Positions 8,513 to 21,217 of a stretch of DNA of 64,000 nucleotides are shown here, piece by piece. Source of the stretch: Pseudomonas sp. ZH-FAD (GTDB lineage: Bacteria > Pseudomonadota > Gammaproteobacteria > Pseudomonadales > Pseudomonadaceae); NCBI RefSeq assembly GCF_002803095.1, contig NZ_PGLR01000005.1:1-64000 (forward strand), read 5' to 3'. The translations under genes were made by a program, and so were the position numbers. The notes beneath the pieces were generated by a model that saw nothing but the letters and a program-made list of their open reading frames with translations, was not told where the DNA came from and searched no databases. The first letter of the stretch is position 1. Every line of letters begins with the position of its first letter.

Positions 8513-9814
8513 ATGTCCCATCGCATCGTGATTGTCGGCGGCGGCGCCGGCGGTTTGGAGCTGGCCACCCGTCTGGGTAGAAAACTGGGCAAGAGTGGCG
8601 CGGCCCGAATCATTCTGGTCGACGCCAACCTCACCCACATCTGGAAGCCCCTGCTGCACGAAGTGGCCGCCGGCTCGTTGAACTCCTCGGAAGACGAACT
8701 GAACTACGTGGCCCAGGCCAAGTGGAACCATTTCGAGTTCCAGCTCGGGCGCATGTCCGGCCTCGACCGCGCCAGCAAGAGCATCACCCTGGCACCGACG
8801 CTGGATGACGACGGCCAGGTACTGATGCCTGAACGCCGCATCACCTACGACAGCCTGGTCATTGCCGTTGGCAGCACCACCAATGACTTCGGCACGCCTG
8901 GTGCCGCTGAGCACTGCATTTTCCTCGACACCCGCGCGCAGGCCGAGCGCTTCCATCGCCGCATGCTCAGCCACTACCTGCGTGCACATGCCAGCGAGAG
9001 CGAAGACGGTTCGAAGATCGATATCGCCATCGTCGGCGCCGGTGCCACCGGGGTCGAGCTGGCAGCAGAACTGCATCACGCGGCCAAGCAACTGGCCGCA
9101 TACGGCCTCAATCGCATTCGCCCCGAAGACATGCGCATCACCCTGATCGAGGCGGGCCCCCGCGTATTGCCGGCCCTGCCCGAGCGCATCGCCCGCCCGG
9201 TGCACAAGACCCTGGAAAAGCTCGGCGTCACCGTGCTGACCGGCGCCGCCGTCAGCGAAGTGACCGCCGACGGTCTGAAAACCGCCGACGGCAACTTCAT
9301 ACCGGCCAGCCTGAAAGTCTGGGCTGCCGGCATCCGCGCCCCCGGCTTTCTCAAGGATCTCGATGGTCTGGAGAGCAACCGCATCAACCAGTTGCAGGTT
9401 CGTCCGACCCTGCAAACGACGCTCGATGACGACGTCTTCGCCTTCGGCGACTGCGCGGCCTGCCCACAGCCGGGCACCGAGGGTCGCAACGTGCCGCCAC
9501 GCGCCCAGGCCGCGCATCAGCAGGCATCGCTGCTGGCCAAATCGCTACGCTTGAAGATCAGCGCCCAGCCGCTGCCGGAATACCGCTATCGCGACTACGG
9601 CTCGCTGATCTCGCTGTCGAGCTTCTCAGCGGTCGGTAACCTGATGGGCAACCTGACCGGCAGCGTCATGCTCGAAGGCTGGCTGGCACGGGTGTTCTAC
9701 GTATCGCTGTACCGCATGCACCAGATGGCCCTGTATGGCGTGCCACGCACCCTGCTGCTGATGCTCAGTGATCGCATCGGGCGCAGCACCGAGCCGCGTC
9801 TGAAACTGCACTGA
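8513..9814 (+). CDS. ndh: Type II NADH dehydrogenase (NDH-2)
   Basis: Single-subunit FAD enzyme that passes electrons from NADH to quinone without pumping protons. 433 residues: N-terminal FAD Rossmann motif GGGAGGLE (from residue 9), second dinucleotide fold GAGATGVELAAEL (from about 175), and the late FAD motif DVFAFGDCA. The C-terminal amphipathic and hydrophobic region (GSVMLEGWLARVFYVSLYRMHQMALYG) is the NDH-2 membrane anchor. Length and motifs fit E. coli-type Ndh. Confidence 0.93.
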   Translation: MSHRIVIVGGGAGGLELATRLGRKLGKSGAARIILVDANLTHIWKPLLHEVAAGSLNSSEDELNYVAQAKWNHFEFQLGRMSGLDRASKSITLAPTLDDDGQVLMPERRITYDSLVIAVGSTTNDFGTPGAAEHCIFLDTRAQAERFHRRMLSHYLRAHASESEDGSKIDIAIVGAGATGVELAAELHHAAKQLAAYGLNRIRPEDMRITLIEAGPRVLPALPERIARPVHKTLEKLGVTVLTGAAVSEVTADGLKTADGNFIPASLKVWAAGIRAPGFLKDLDGLESNRINQLQVRPTLQTTLDDDVFAFGDCAACPQPGTEGRNVPPRAQAAHQQASLLAKSLRLKISAQPLPEYRYRDYGSLISLSSFSAVGNLMGNLTGSVMLEGWLARVFYVSLYRMHQMALYGVPRTLLLMLSDRIGRSTEPRLKLH

Positions 9815-9836
9815 AGCAGCGGAAACAGACTTTGCA

Positions 9837-9973
9837 GGTGGGCCGGGCGGCGATCCGCTTCAGCCCACCTCTCACCCCCGCTGGTGGGCTAAAGCCCACC
9901 CTACGAGCTAGAAGCGGACGCAGGGCGGAACCGGGGGAAACGAGCAGATGCGTAGCCCGGATGAAATCCGGGA
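9837..9973. repeat. Extragenic repeats after ndh
   Basis: Two units of a 'gtgggc...gcccac' family (9837-9872 and 9880-9903) and one 'gtagcccgga...tccggga' unit (9952-9973). The first unit recurs in inverted orientation at 48664-48700, and the last recurs at 40512-40567 and 50822-50882. Nothing else was seen in the 9815-10044 gap. Confidence 0.65.
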
Positions 9974-10044
9974 CGCTCTCGATACAGAACTGCCGCCCCA
10001 GGCCGCATTCGAGCCGCGTCGCAAAAACCAGACACGCAAACACG

Positions 10045-10066
10045 AAAAAGCCCGCACTAGGCGGGC
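10045..10066 (-). terminator. Terminator of the tRNA-Asn/Pro/Lys operon
   Basis: 6-bp GC stem gcccgc/gcgggc (10050-10055 with 10061-10066), loop of 5, then TTTTT on the minus strand (10045-10049), just after the tRNA-Lys 3' end. Confidence 0.9.
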
Positions 10067-10079
10067 TTGTTCGTTGTGG

Positions 10080-10155
10080 TGGTGGGTCGTGTAGGATTCG
10101 AACCTACGACCAATTGGTTAAAAGCCAACTGCTCTACCAACTGAGCTAACGACCC
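10080..10155 (-). tRNA. tRNA-Lys (anticodon TTT)
   Basis: 76 nt including encoded CCA. The acceptor arm gggtcg(t)/(a)cgaccc closes, the anticodon loop reads cttttaa with TTT, and ggttcgaatcc forms the T arm. Nearly identical to E. coli tRNA-Lys. Third gene of a minus-strand tRNA operon. Confidence 0.97.
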
Positions 10156-10160
10156 AAAAA

Positions 10161-10237
10161 TGGTCGGGGTAGGGGGATTCGAACTCCCGACATCTTGCTC
10201 CCAAAGCAAGCGCGCTACCGGACTGCGCTATACCCCG
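10161..10237 (-). tRNA. tRNA-Pro (anticodon TGG)
   Basis: 77 nt with encoded CCA. Acceptor cggggta/taccccg; anticodon loop tttggga with TGG; T arm gagttcgaatcc. Middle gene of the operon, 5 bp from tRNA-Lys. Confidence 0.97.
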
Positions 10238-10246
10238 ATAGGAAGT

Positions 10247-10322
10247 TGGCTCCGCGACCTGGACTCGAACCAGGGACCCAATGATTAACAGTCATTTGCT
10301 CTACCGACTGAGCTATCGCGGA
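10247..10322 (-). tRNA. tRNA-Asn (anticodon GTT)
   Basis: 76 nt with encoded CCA. Acceptor tccgcga/tcgcgga; anticodon loop ctgttaa with GTT; T arm ggttcgagtcc. First gene of the operon, directly downstream of a strong promoter (10383-10410). Confidence 0.97.
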
Positions 10323-10382
10323 ACTTCGGTCTTCCAGCTCTGCTGCGCTTCGGCTTTCGCTTTACCGCTTCAGAGGCGCGCC

Positions 10383-10410
10383 ATTTTACGTAGCAAAATT
10401 CCCCTGTCAA
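10383..10410 (-). promoter_or_regulatory. Sigma70 promoter of the tRNA operon
   Basis: Minus strand: perfect -35 ttgaca (10405-10410), 16-bp spacer, -10 taaaat (10383-10388), followed by the GC-rich discriminator ggcgcgcc. This is the layout of stringently controlled stable-RNA promoters. Confidence 0.85.
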
Positions 10411-10528
10411 CCCCTGCAAACTGCTTTTATGACAATGCTTTGCAGGCAAGCGATGGACTACTATATGTTTCATCGAACTGCGGCACGACGCAGGACGCGC
10501 CAGCCGACGACGCCAGTCAGGACAGTCC

Positions 10529-12853
10529 ATGAGCAACCAGGACAAGCCCCCCATTCACCCCAAGGTGGTCAGCCTCGCCAGCCGCGGTATACAGCCGCGC
10601 TTCAGCGATCTGGTACAAGCCTGCCGCAAACTGGTGATGAATCGACTGGCAGAGCATCTGAGCGGTGTATTCGGCCAAGTCGATGACACCCTGTTCGAGT
10701 GCGCCGAGAAAGCCGAGAACAACAAGGTGCAGACGTTGTTCTTCGACAACATGCGCGAGATCCGCCGCCAGCGTCCACAGATCGAGCGCAGCTACCACCA
10801 GGCCATCGCCAACAATTTTTCCGATTTCCTCGACGGCAAACTGCAGGATCAGACGCCGGCCGAAGTGGACCCCGAGCAGTTGGCCCTGGTGCAGAACGAG
10901 GATTACGAAGAAACCCTGCAAGTCACCAATATGGTCAGCCGGGTCAAGGCACGCTGCACCCAGCCGCTATTCGCTCTGGAGCAGCGCCTGGCGCTGCTCA
11001 ACAACGGCCAGAAGCTCGGCGAGGACAGCAACCCTTTCGGCCCACAGGCCATTGCCCAGGCGTTTCGCGATGCGCTGGCGCCCTGCCCCTTCCCACTGCA
11101 GATCAAGACCATCCTGTACATGCTCTTCGATCGCCATGTGATGCAGAGCCTCGATTCACTCTATGCTGCTCTCAACCAGCGCCTGATCGATGCCGGCGTG
11201 CTGCCCAACCTCAAGTACAGCGCGCAGATCAATCAAAGCGTCAGCCGCCCCGATGCGCCTCAGGCAGAAGCCCCGCCCCCCCAACAACAAGCACCGGGCA
11301 GAGCGGGCGCGACGTCAGCCCCCGTGGAACCGGCGCTATTCGACCTCGATCTCAGCGCACCGCCGCCGAGCGATCCGGCCGCGCTGTTCAGCGGCCTGTC
11401 CAGCCTGCTAGGCGAGCATCGCCAGAGCCACCCGGACGCCCCGCTGCTGAGCGGCACACGGAGCATCATCAGCTTTTCACCGCGCGAGGCCAGTCGTACC
11501 TACAGCGCCAGCGAATTGCTTGCTGCGCTCAATCGCATGCAACAGCAGTCGGCCCACGAACTGGCCCAACGCCTGCACCAACCGCAAGCCGTTGAAGGCC
11601 TCAAGGCCGACCTGCAGCAGCAATTGGAATCGCACAGCAGCCTGCCGGGCGACAGCAAGGTGTCCGATCAGGAAGCCGACGTGATCGACCTGGTTGGCAT
11701 GCTGTTCGACTTCATCCTCGATGACGAAAACCTGCCGGACGCCTGCAAGACCGCACTTTCGCACCTGCATACGCCCTACCTGAAAATTGCGCTGCAGGAC
11801 AAGGCGCTATTCACCCAGCACCACCATCCGGCGCGACGCCTGCTCAACACCATGGCTCAGGCCGGCGTGCTGTACGGCAACGAAGGCGACGAACGCGGCC
11901 TGCTGGCCAAGATGCAGTGGGTGGTCGAACGGGTGATTCACGGTTTCAGCGGTGACCTGGCGCTGTTCGACAGCCTGATCGAGGAGTTCAACGAATACGT
12001 CGAGACCCTGCGCCACAAGGTCGAACTGCGCGAGCGTCGCGCGGTCGAGGCGGCCAAGGGCCGTGACCGCCTGCTCGGGGCTCGCGAACAGGCGCTTGAG
12101 GTGATTCAGCGCTGCGTCGGGCAGCGCGACCTGCCAACCATCATCCGCAATTTCCTCGAACTGACCTGGGCCGATGTCCTGGTTTTCGTCTTGCTGCGCC
12201 ACGGCGAGCAGAGCACGGAGTGGAAGCGCTCGTGCGAAGTGGCCGAGCAACTGGCCTGGAGCGGCACGCCGCTCGGCGAGGTCGAGGTGCTGCAATTGCA
12301 GGAACAGCGCGTGCCCATGCTCAGCGACCTGCGTAAGGGCCTGGAATTGCTCGGCGGCTACCATGAGGACGGCATCCGTCGCCTGCTGCAGGACCTGGTG
12401 GCCTGCCAGCACGCGGTGCAAGCCAAACAACCGCAGTTGGCCGCCCAGCTCAGACCCACCCTGCCAGAAAGCCCCCTGGGCGCCATGCTCGGTGAGGATG
12501 CCGACCTGGCTCGCCAGGCACCTTCGCGCAGCAAACTCTCGGCACGCGCACAAGCCCTGGCCAAGGAACTGGCCAGCGTCGAATTCGGCACCTGGTTCGA
12601 GTTCGTCGAGGACGGCAAGAGCCGCGTACTCAAGCTTTCCTGGTTCAGCCCGACCACGCACAACTACATGTTCGTCGACCACAGTGGTCAACGCGTGGCG
12701 ATCAAGCCGCTGACCCTGCTGGCCAGCGAGATGGAAAAGGGCCTGGCCCGCATCGTCACTCCCGAACGCGCGACGCCACTGGTCGATCGCGCGCTGACTG
12801 CCATTTACCGTGTGCTGCAGCGCTTCACTGGGCGCACGGCCGAACCCCGCTGA
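10529..12853 (+). CDS. DUF1631 family protein
   Basis: 774-residue cytoplasmic protein with no signal peptide or membrane helix. The N-terminus MSNQDKPPIHPKVVSLASRG and the helix-rich body match what I know as DUF1631. A Pro/Gln/Ala-rich linker lies at about residues 238-275, and the C-terminal ~100 residues (VEFGTWFEFVEDGKSRVLKLSWFSP...YMFVDHSGQRV) look like a small beta domain. Function is unknown. The next gene, 9 bp on, encodes a PilZ c-di-GMP-binding domain, which suggests the pair acts in c-di-GMP signalling. Confidence 0.85.
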   Translation: MSNQDKPPIHPKVVSLASRGIQPRFSDLVQACRKLVMNRLAEHLSGVFGQVDDTLFECAEKAENNKVQTLFFDNMREIRRQRPQIERSYHQAIANNFSDFLDGKLQDQTPAEVDPEQLALVQNEDYEETLQVTNMVSRVKARCTQPLFALEQRLALLNNGQKLGEDSNPFGPQAIAQAFRDALAPCPFPLQIKTILYMLFDRHVMQSLDSLYAALNQRLIDAGVLPNLKYSAQINQSVSRPDAPQAEAPPPQQQAPGRAGATSAPVEPALFDLDLSAPPPSDPAALFSGLSSLLGEHRQSHPDAPLLSGTRSIISFSPREASRTYSASELLAALNRMQQQSAHELAQRLHQPQAVEGLKADLQQQLESHSSLPGDSKVSDQEADVIDLVGMLFDFILDDENLPDACKTALSHLHTPYLKIALQDKALFTQHHHPARRLLNTMAQAGVLYGNEGDERGLLAKMQWVVERVIHGFSGDLALFDSLIEEFNEYVETLRHKVELRERRAVEAAKGRDRLLGAREQALEVIQRCVGQRDLPTIIRNFLELTWADVLVFVLLRHGEQSTEWKRSCEVAEQLAWSGTPLGEVEVLQLQEQRVPMLSDLRKGLELLGGYHEDGIRRLLQDLVACQHAVQAKQPQLAAQLRPTLPESPLGAMLGEDADLARQAPSRSKLSARAQALAKELASVEFGTWFEFVEDGKSRVLKLSWFSPTTHNYMFVDHSGQRVAIKPLTLLASEMEKGLARIVTPERATPLVDRALTAIYRVLQRFTGRTAEPR

Positions 12854-12862
12854 GGAATTTCC

Positions 12863-13195
12863 ATGGAAGAGCGTCGTCAACACAGCCGCCATGGCACCGA
12901 AATGCAGCTGGAGGTCTTCGACCTGAACAGCGGGCAGCGCCTGGGCCGCATCGTCGACCTGTCTGCCGATGGTTTCATGCTGTTCAGTGACACCCCCCAC
13001 ACCGCCGACGCGGTGCTGGAATGCCGCCTGGTATGCACCTCAGGTAGCGATGCGGTACAGGAAGTGCGCCTGGGCGCCGATTGCCTGTGGAGCCGCCCCG
13101 GCGCCGACGGCCAGCATTGCTGGGCCGGCTTTCATATCATCGATCTGGCCGAGGATCAGGCCAAGGCACTGGAAAGCCTGCTGGCCAGGCTATGA
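12863..13195 (+). CDS. PilZ domain protein (c-di-GMP receptor)
   Basis: 110 residues made of a single PilZ domain. Both c-di-GMP-binding motifs are intact: RxxxR at R5-R9 (RRQHSR) and D/NxSxxG at D32-L-S34-A-D-G37. GAGGA lies 6 bp before the ATG, overlapping the DUF1631 stop, so the two genes form an operon. Without other domains it must act through a partner, plausibly the adjacent DUF1631 protein. Confidence 0.9.
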   Translation: MEERRQHSRHGTEMQLEVFDLNSGQRLGRIVDLSADGFMLFSDTPHTADAVLECRLVCTSGSDAVQEVRLGADCLWSRPGADGQHCWAGFHIIDLAEDQAKALESLLARL

Positions 13196-13241
13196 ACACG
13201 CCACCTGCGCGAAGAAAGCTGGAGCAGAAGAGCCGCGCTGC

Positions 13242-13320
13242 GTAGGAGCCCCGCCCCGGGGCGAAGCTTGTGGATTTGTGCTGAACGCATGATCGATTCG
13301 CCGCGAGGCGCGGCTCCTAC
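13242..13320. repeat. Paired GTAGGAGCC repeat (inverted units)
   Basis: Two inverted units: gtaggagccccgccccgggg at 13242 onwards and its partner ending cgcggctcctac at 13320. The same family lies at 5678-5833 and 13362-13410. Confidence 0.75.
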
Positions 13321-13361
13321 AGGTACGTAGCAATCTTTCGACCGACACATACTCCGAATGG

Positions 13362-13410
13362 GTAGGAGCTTTCGCCTCTTCCCCGGTTCGCGGCGGGGCG
13401 CCGCTCCTAC
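13362..13410. repeat. Palindromic GTAGGAGC repeat unit
   Basis: Starts gtaggagctttcgcctctt and ends ggcgccgctcctac, again an inverted pair of the family seen at 13242-13320. The 361-bp gap 13196-13556 otherwise holds only the terminator below. Confidence 0.65.
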
Positions 13411-13431
13411 AGATAGCCTGCACCCTCAACG

Positions 13432-13460
13432 AAAAACGGAGCCTGAAGGCTCCGTTTTTT
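13432..13460. terminator. Bidirectional terminator between the PilZ gene and ettA
   Basis: Stem cggagcc/ggctccg with a tgaa loop, flanked by AAAAA on the left and TTTTTT on the right, so it can terminate both converging transcripts. Confidence 0.9.
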
Positions 13461-13556
13461 CATCCCGGCGTAACACCGGGATATCGCATGATGGGTTACG
13501 CGGCGCACTCTGCTCGTGAAACCAGCCAATTACGTGCTTGGCGCCGCTAACTCATC

Positions 13557-15221
<1,665 letters not shown>

Positions 15222-15622
15222 GGAGAACCTGACTGGTGAGAATGAGGGCTGAGAATGGCGGGCCTTGCAGACACTGCGATAACGTTGCGAGTGACGAAAC
15301 CGGCAACGCCGACAGTCTGACCATCTGCTGCGTGCCGGCCTGGCCGCCGTATTACCGGCTGCAGGCAGTTTTCACCAAGCCTGCAGCGGGGCGTTTGCAG
15401 AGACCTTAGCCGCTGCCGGAGCCAACGCCAAGTACCGCGCGGACAGTTCACGCGCGCGGCGCAAAACTACCGGAATGTGCGTGACAGGGCAAACCTACGT
15501 TCGTCGGCGTAGCTGGCACTTGGCCACATTTACAGGCATTCTAGCCGGCTAGCGCGAGCGCAGGCATGCCCGCGCGTCTCAACGCTTAAAATAGCCCAGC
15601 ACTGGCTGCAGGTTCACAGAAC
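15222..15622. other. Intergenic region between ettA and morA
   Basis: 401 bp between divergent genes. It must hold both promoters. I see a taaaat at about 15586-15591 ahead of morA but no convincing -35, no repeat unit and no small ORF with a ribosome site. Confidence 0.4.
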
Positions 15623-18600
15623 GTGTCGACTCCCTCATCCCTGCCTTCCTCCTCACCGGGCGAGTCGCGCGCAGCATTGCGCCGTGCCCTGGTGGTGCTG
15701 GTGCTGGCGATGCTGGGATTGCTGGCCTGGCAGCTGACTCAGGAATACCGCCAGTTGCTCGATAGTCAGAAGCAACTAAGCCAGGGTTACAGTACCCAAC
15801 TTGCCAAGCACCTGAGTTTGAACATGCGCCTCAAGGCGCAGGCGGGCCAGGCGATATTGCAAAGCAGCCCTGCACGCGCTGGCGACGGCAGAGAATTGGT
15901 CACGGCATTGCGCAGCATCTTCCCGACCGTCAACAGCTTGGCCTGGCTCGATGCCAACGGGCAGTTGCTGGCCGACAGCGCCAGCGAGTCGCGCGACCTC
16001 AGCTTCATTCGCAACCAGCAGCAACGCAGCGGCGCGGCGCCCTATCACTTCGCTTTCAGCGCACTGGACGGCGGCGCTCTCTACCTGCTGCTGCGTCAGC
16101 CTGACGACAGTCACCGAGTATTGCGCATGCGCACCAGTGCGTTGCGCGGCTGGCTGCGCGAGCAGCACCAGAGCGAGCACGATTGGTTGCTCGAAGATCT
16201 GCTCAGTCACCGCGTGATAGCGCGTGCCGATGACCTGCAACAGGCTGGCGGCATCATCGCTCCGGTTACTGCGGCAGAACAGGCACAAAGCCTGGAACTG
16301 ATCGCCCTGCCCGGCAGCGACTGGCAACTGCGCGCCCTGTTCGATGCAGGACGCGCCGGCAACGAGCTGATGCCGACCCTGGCCGGCAAGTTCCTGCTGT
16401 TCGCGCTGTGCAGCCTGCTTACCCTGCTGGCCCTGTACGGCCTGCAACGCGAGCAACGCAGCCTGCAGCGCCTGAACACCGAAACACGCCGCTCGCTGCG
16501 CCAGGCCGCCAGCGCGCTCGGCGCCGTCGAAGAACGCATTCTGGTGACCCAGGCCGATGGCAAGGTGCGCTACCTGAACCCGCAGGCCGAAGCGCTGTTC
16601 GGGGTTTCCAGCGACGTGGCCGGGGAACTCCATCTGCTTGATCTGCTGCCCGATCTCGACCCGCTGCTGCTCAACAGCCCACAACTGAGCAGCGACCTGG
16701 GACCGGAGCTGATCAGAGTCGAAAGCGAGGGGCGCGAGCGACTGTTCGCCGTGACCCGTAGCGATATCAGCGAAGTCGGGCGTCATGCCGGTTACGTCTG
16801 GGTGCTGCGCGATGTGACCGATGAGCAGCAGGCCATGCGCGTATTGCAGGAAACCCGCAGGCGCTATCAGGACATCTTCGACGGCACCGGCGTAGCCCTG
16901 TGCGTGCTCGATCTCTCCGGCCTGCGCTGCCTGTTGCTGCAGCACAAGTTGCGCGATGCGGCGGGGCTGCAGCGCTGGTTGCAGGCCGATGCCGAGCATC
17001 AGCAACGGCTGGTCGAGCAACTGCGCATTACCGAGGCCAACCAGGTGGCGCTCAACCTGCTCGGGGTCAAGTCCACCGAACAGGCCTGGCAGCAACTGAT
17101 CGACAACGGCCCGGTGCAGCCCGACGATCTGTGTTACCGCCTGGCCGTGGCCGTGCTCGAAGGCCCCAACCTGATGGAGATGGAAACCCAGCTGGTCACC
17201 GCACAAGGCTTGCAGCGTCACGTCTGGCTGGTGCTGCGCCTGCCGGAAATGCTCCAGGACTATCAGGCGGTCACCCTGAGCATCAGCGACATCACCAGCC
17301 GCAAGCGCATCGAGCTGTCGCTGATCGAGCGTGAGCGCTTCTGGTCCGAAGTGGTTCGCTCGGTCCCCGACCTGCTCTACGTGCATGACATGCAGAACCG
17401 GCAGGTGCTGTTCAGCAACCACAGCCTCGGACTGCAGCTGGGCTATAGCGTCAGCGAGCTCAAGGCGATGGCCGGAGACTTCTGGGAGCAGGTACTGCAC
17501 CCGGACGACAGCGAATATTACTGGCGCATTCGCAACCTGCAGAAAGTGGTCGGCAACGGCCTGCTGCTGGAATCGGTGCTGCGCTGGCGTCATCGCAATG
17601 GCCAATGGCACTGGTTCAGCATCCGCGAGCAGGCTCTGGCGCGTGATGAGCGCGGTCGCGTCAGCCGCCTGATCGGCGTGGCCAAGGACATCACCGAGCA
17701 GATCGAGCGCAACCAGTCGCTGCGTGACAGCGAGCAACGCTACCGCCTGCTGGCGGAAAGCATCAGCGACGTGATCGTCTCCACCGATGACAGCCTGACC
17801 CTGAACTACGTCAGCCCGTCGGTGGAGGCCATGCTCGGTTACAACGCCGAATGGGTGACGGCCAACGGCCTGCAAGGCCTGGCGGCCAACCCGCAGCAGC
17901 TCGCCAGCCTGTACCTGCTGCTCGAGCGGATTCGCGATTCGCTCGGCGAGCGTGACCGCCTCGAGCGTCTGCGCGAGGAGCTGCCGGATCAGCTGTTCGT
18001 CTTCGACTGCCTGCGCGCCGACGGCCACAAGATCCCGGTGGAACTGCGCCTGGTGCTGATGTGGGACGAGAACGGCCGCTTCGAGGGCATCCTCGGCGTC
18101 GGCCGCGACATCAGCCAGCAGCGCCGCGCGGAAAAAGACCTGCGCATGGCCGCCACGGTGTTCGAGCACTCCACCGCGGCGATTCTGGTCACCGACCCGG
18201 CCGGCTACATCGTCCAGGTCAACAAGGCGTTCAGCCGAGTCAGCGGCTACTCTGCCGGCCAGGTGCTCGACCAGTTGCCCGGCATGCTCACCGCCGACCG
18301 CCAGCAGGCGGCGCACCTGCAGTACATCCTCGGCCAACTCAACCAGCGCGGCAGTTGGGAGGGCGAAGTGTGGCTCAAGCGCAAGGGTGGCGAAAACTTC
18401 CCGGCCTGGGTCGGCATTACCGCGGTGCATGACGAGGAAGGCGACCTGGTCAGCTACGTGTGCTTCTTCAGCGACATCAGCGAGCGCAAGGCCAGCGAAC
18501 AGCGCATCCATCGTCTGGCCTACTACGACGCCCTGACCCACCTGCCCAACCGCACCCTGTTCCAGGACCGCCTGCACAGTGCCCTGCAGCACGCGGATCG

Positions 18601-19828
18601 ACATGACGAATGGGTGGTGTTGATGTTCCTCGACCTCGACCGCTTCAAACCGATCAACGATTCCCTCGGTCACGCCGCTGGCGACCGCATGCTCAAGGAC
18701 GTGGCCGTGCGCCTGTCGGCCTGCGTCGACGGCGACGACACCGTGGCGCGCATGGGCGGCGACGAATTCACCCTGCTGCTGCAGCCGCGTGCCACCCGCG
18801 AGGGCGCATTGAATCGCGCCATTCATGTCGCCGAGCAGATTCTCTCCAGCCTGGCCCGCCCTTTCGTCCTCGAAGGCCGCGAGTTCTTCGTCACCGCCAG
18901 TATCGGTATCGCCCTCGCCCCGCAGGACGGTAGCGAACTGAGCCAACTGATGAAGAATGCCGACACCGCGATGTATCACGCCAAGGAACGCGGCAAGAAC
19001 AACTTCCAGTTCTACCAGGCCGACATGAATGCCAGTGCCCTGGAGCGCCTGGAGCTGGAAAGCGATCTGCGCCACGCTCAGGAGCAGGGCCAGTTCGTCC
19101 TGCACTATCAGCCGCAGTTCTCCGGCGATGGCAGTCGCCTGACCGGGGTCGAGGCGCTGCTACGCTGGAACCATCCGACCCGTGGCCTGGTGCCGCCCGA
19201 TGAGTTCATCCCGGTACTCGAAGAACTCGGCCTGGTGGTACAGGTTGGCGAATGGGTGCTGGAAGAAGCCTGCCGTCAGCTCAAACGATGGCACGAGGAA
19301 AAGATTCGCATCCCCAAGATTTCGGTCAACCTGTCGGCCCGGCAGTTCGCCGAAGGCGATCTGAGCGCACGCATCGCCGCCATCCTGGACAGGACCGGAG
19401 TAGCCCCGGCCTGCCTGGAACTGGAGCTGACCGAAAGCATACTGATGCGTGACGTCGCCAGCGCGATGCAGACTCTCGGCAACCTCAAGCGTTTGGGCCT
19501 GTGCATCGCTGTGGATGATTTCGGCACCGGCTACTCGTCGCTGAACTATCTCAAGCAGTTCCCCATCGACGTATTGAAGATCGACCGCAGCTTCGTCGAC
19601 GGCCTGCCTGATGGTGAGCAGGACGCACAGATCGCCCGCGCCATCATCGCCATGGCGCACAGCCTGAACATGATGGTGATCGCCGAGGGCGTGGAGAGCC
19701 AGGCACAACTGGACTTCCTTCGTGAACACGACTGCGACGAAGTACAGGGCTTCCTGCTGGGCAAACCCATGCCTGCACGTCAGCTCACCGCACAGTTCAG
19801 CGGCGCCGCGCTGTTCATCCTCAATTGA
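15623..19828 (+). CDS. morA: MorA: membrane sensor with PAS, GGDEF and EAL domains
   Basis: 1401-residue c-di-GMP synthase/phosphodiesterase. Order: TM helix at about 22-42, a ~210-residue extracytoplasmic sensor region, TM at about 256-275, then several PAS domains (starting near 290, 570, 703 and 846), GGDEF (motif 1045-1049, intact) and EAL (EALL from 1177, with DDFGTGYSS and IAEGVE, so catalytically complete). The inhibitory RxxD site five residues before GGDEF is absent (DGDD). MorA of P. aeruginosa (about 1415 residues) also lies beside glyA and controls motility, biofilm and protease secretion. The start is a GTG with only a weak ribosome site. Confidence 0.88.
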   Translation: MSTPSSLPSSSPGESRAALRRALVVLVLAMLGLLAWQLTQEYRQLLDSQKQLSQGYSTQLAKHLSLNMRLKAQAGQAILQSSPARAGDGRELVTALRSIFPTVNSLAWLDANGQLLADSASESRDLSFIRNQQQRSGAAPYHFAFSALDGGALYLLLRQPDDSHRVLRMRTSALRGWLREQHQSEHDWLLEDLLSHRVIARADDLQQAGGIIAPVTAAEQAQSLELIALPGSDWQLRALFDAGRAGNELMPTLAGKFLLFALCSLLTLLALYGLQREQRSLQRLNTETRRSLRQAASALGAVEERILVTQADGKVRYLNPQAEALFGVSSDVAGELHLLDLLPDLDPLLLNSPQLSSDLGPELIRVESEGRERLFAVTRSDISEVGRHAGYVWVLRDVTDEQQAMRVLQETRRRYQDIFDGTGVALCVLDLSGLRCLLLQHKLRDAAGLQRWLQADAEHQQRLVEQLRITEANQVALNLLGVKSTEQAWQQLIDNGPVQPDDLCYRLAVAVLEGPNLMEMETQLVTAQGLQRHVWLVLRLPEMLQDYQAVTLSISDITSRKRIELSLIERERFWSEVVRSVPDLLYVHDMQNRQVLFSNHSLGLQLGYSVSELKAMAGDFWEQVLHPDDSEYYWRIRNLQKVVGNGLLLESVLRWRHRNGQWHWFSIREQALARDERGRVSRLIGVAKDITEQIERNQSLRDSEQRYRLLAESISDVIVSTDDSLTLNYVSPSVEAMLGYNAEWVTANGLQGLAANPQQLASLYLLLERIRDSLGERDRLERLREELPDQLFVFDCLRADGHKIPVELRLVLMWDENGRFEGILGVGRDISQQRRAEKDLRMAATVFEHSTAAILVTDPAGYIVQVNKAFSRVSGYSAGQVLDQLPGMLTADRQQAAHLQYILGQLNQRGSWEGEVWLKRKGGENFPAWVGITAVHDEEGDLVSYVCFFSDISERKASEQRIHRLAYYDALTHLPNRTLFQDRLHSALQHADRHDEWVVLMFLDLDRFKPINDSLGHAAGDRMLKDVAVRLSACVDGDDTVARMGGDEFTLLLQPRATREGALNRAIHVAEQILSSLARPFVLEGREFFVTASIGIALAPQDGSELSQLMKNADTAMYHAKERGKNNFQFYQADMNASALERLELESDLRHAQEQGQFVLHYQPQFSGDGSRLTGVEALLRWNHPTRGLVPPDEFIPVLEELGLVVQVGEWVLEEACRQLKRWHEEKIRIPKISVNLSARQFAEGDLSARIAAILDRTGVAPACLELELTESILMRDVASAMQTLGNLKRLGLCIAVDDFGTGYSSLNYLKQFPIDVLKIDRSFVDGLPDGEQDAQIARAIIAMAHSLNMMVIAEGVESQAQLDFLREHDCDEVQGFLLGKPMPARQLTAQFSGAALFILN

Positions 19829-19963
19829 CGGGCGAGCCCCAGGCCCTGCTCAGCATGAAGTCCATTTGTCAGGCTCATGACCGACCTTCATATGCCTGAA
19901 TGCGACCTTTGCGGTAGAATCCGCCCCCTCTTTCTACCGCCCAGCTGATTTCAGGGGACCGCC

Positions 19964-21216
<1,253 letters not shown>

Positions 21217-21217
<1 letters not shown>

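Noticed and set aside
15776..19105. 1109-codon open frame on the minus strand
   Set aside because: Lies wholly antisense to morA. Its composition is low-complexity Gln/Ala/Val-rich, as expected from the reverse frame of a GC-rich gene, and it has no recognisable domain.
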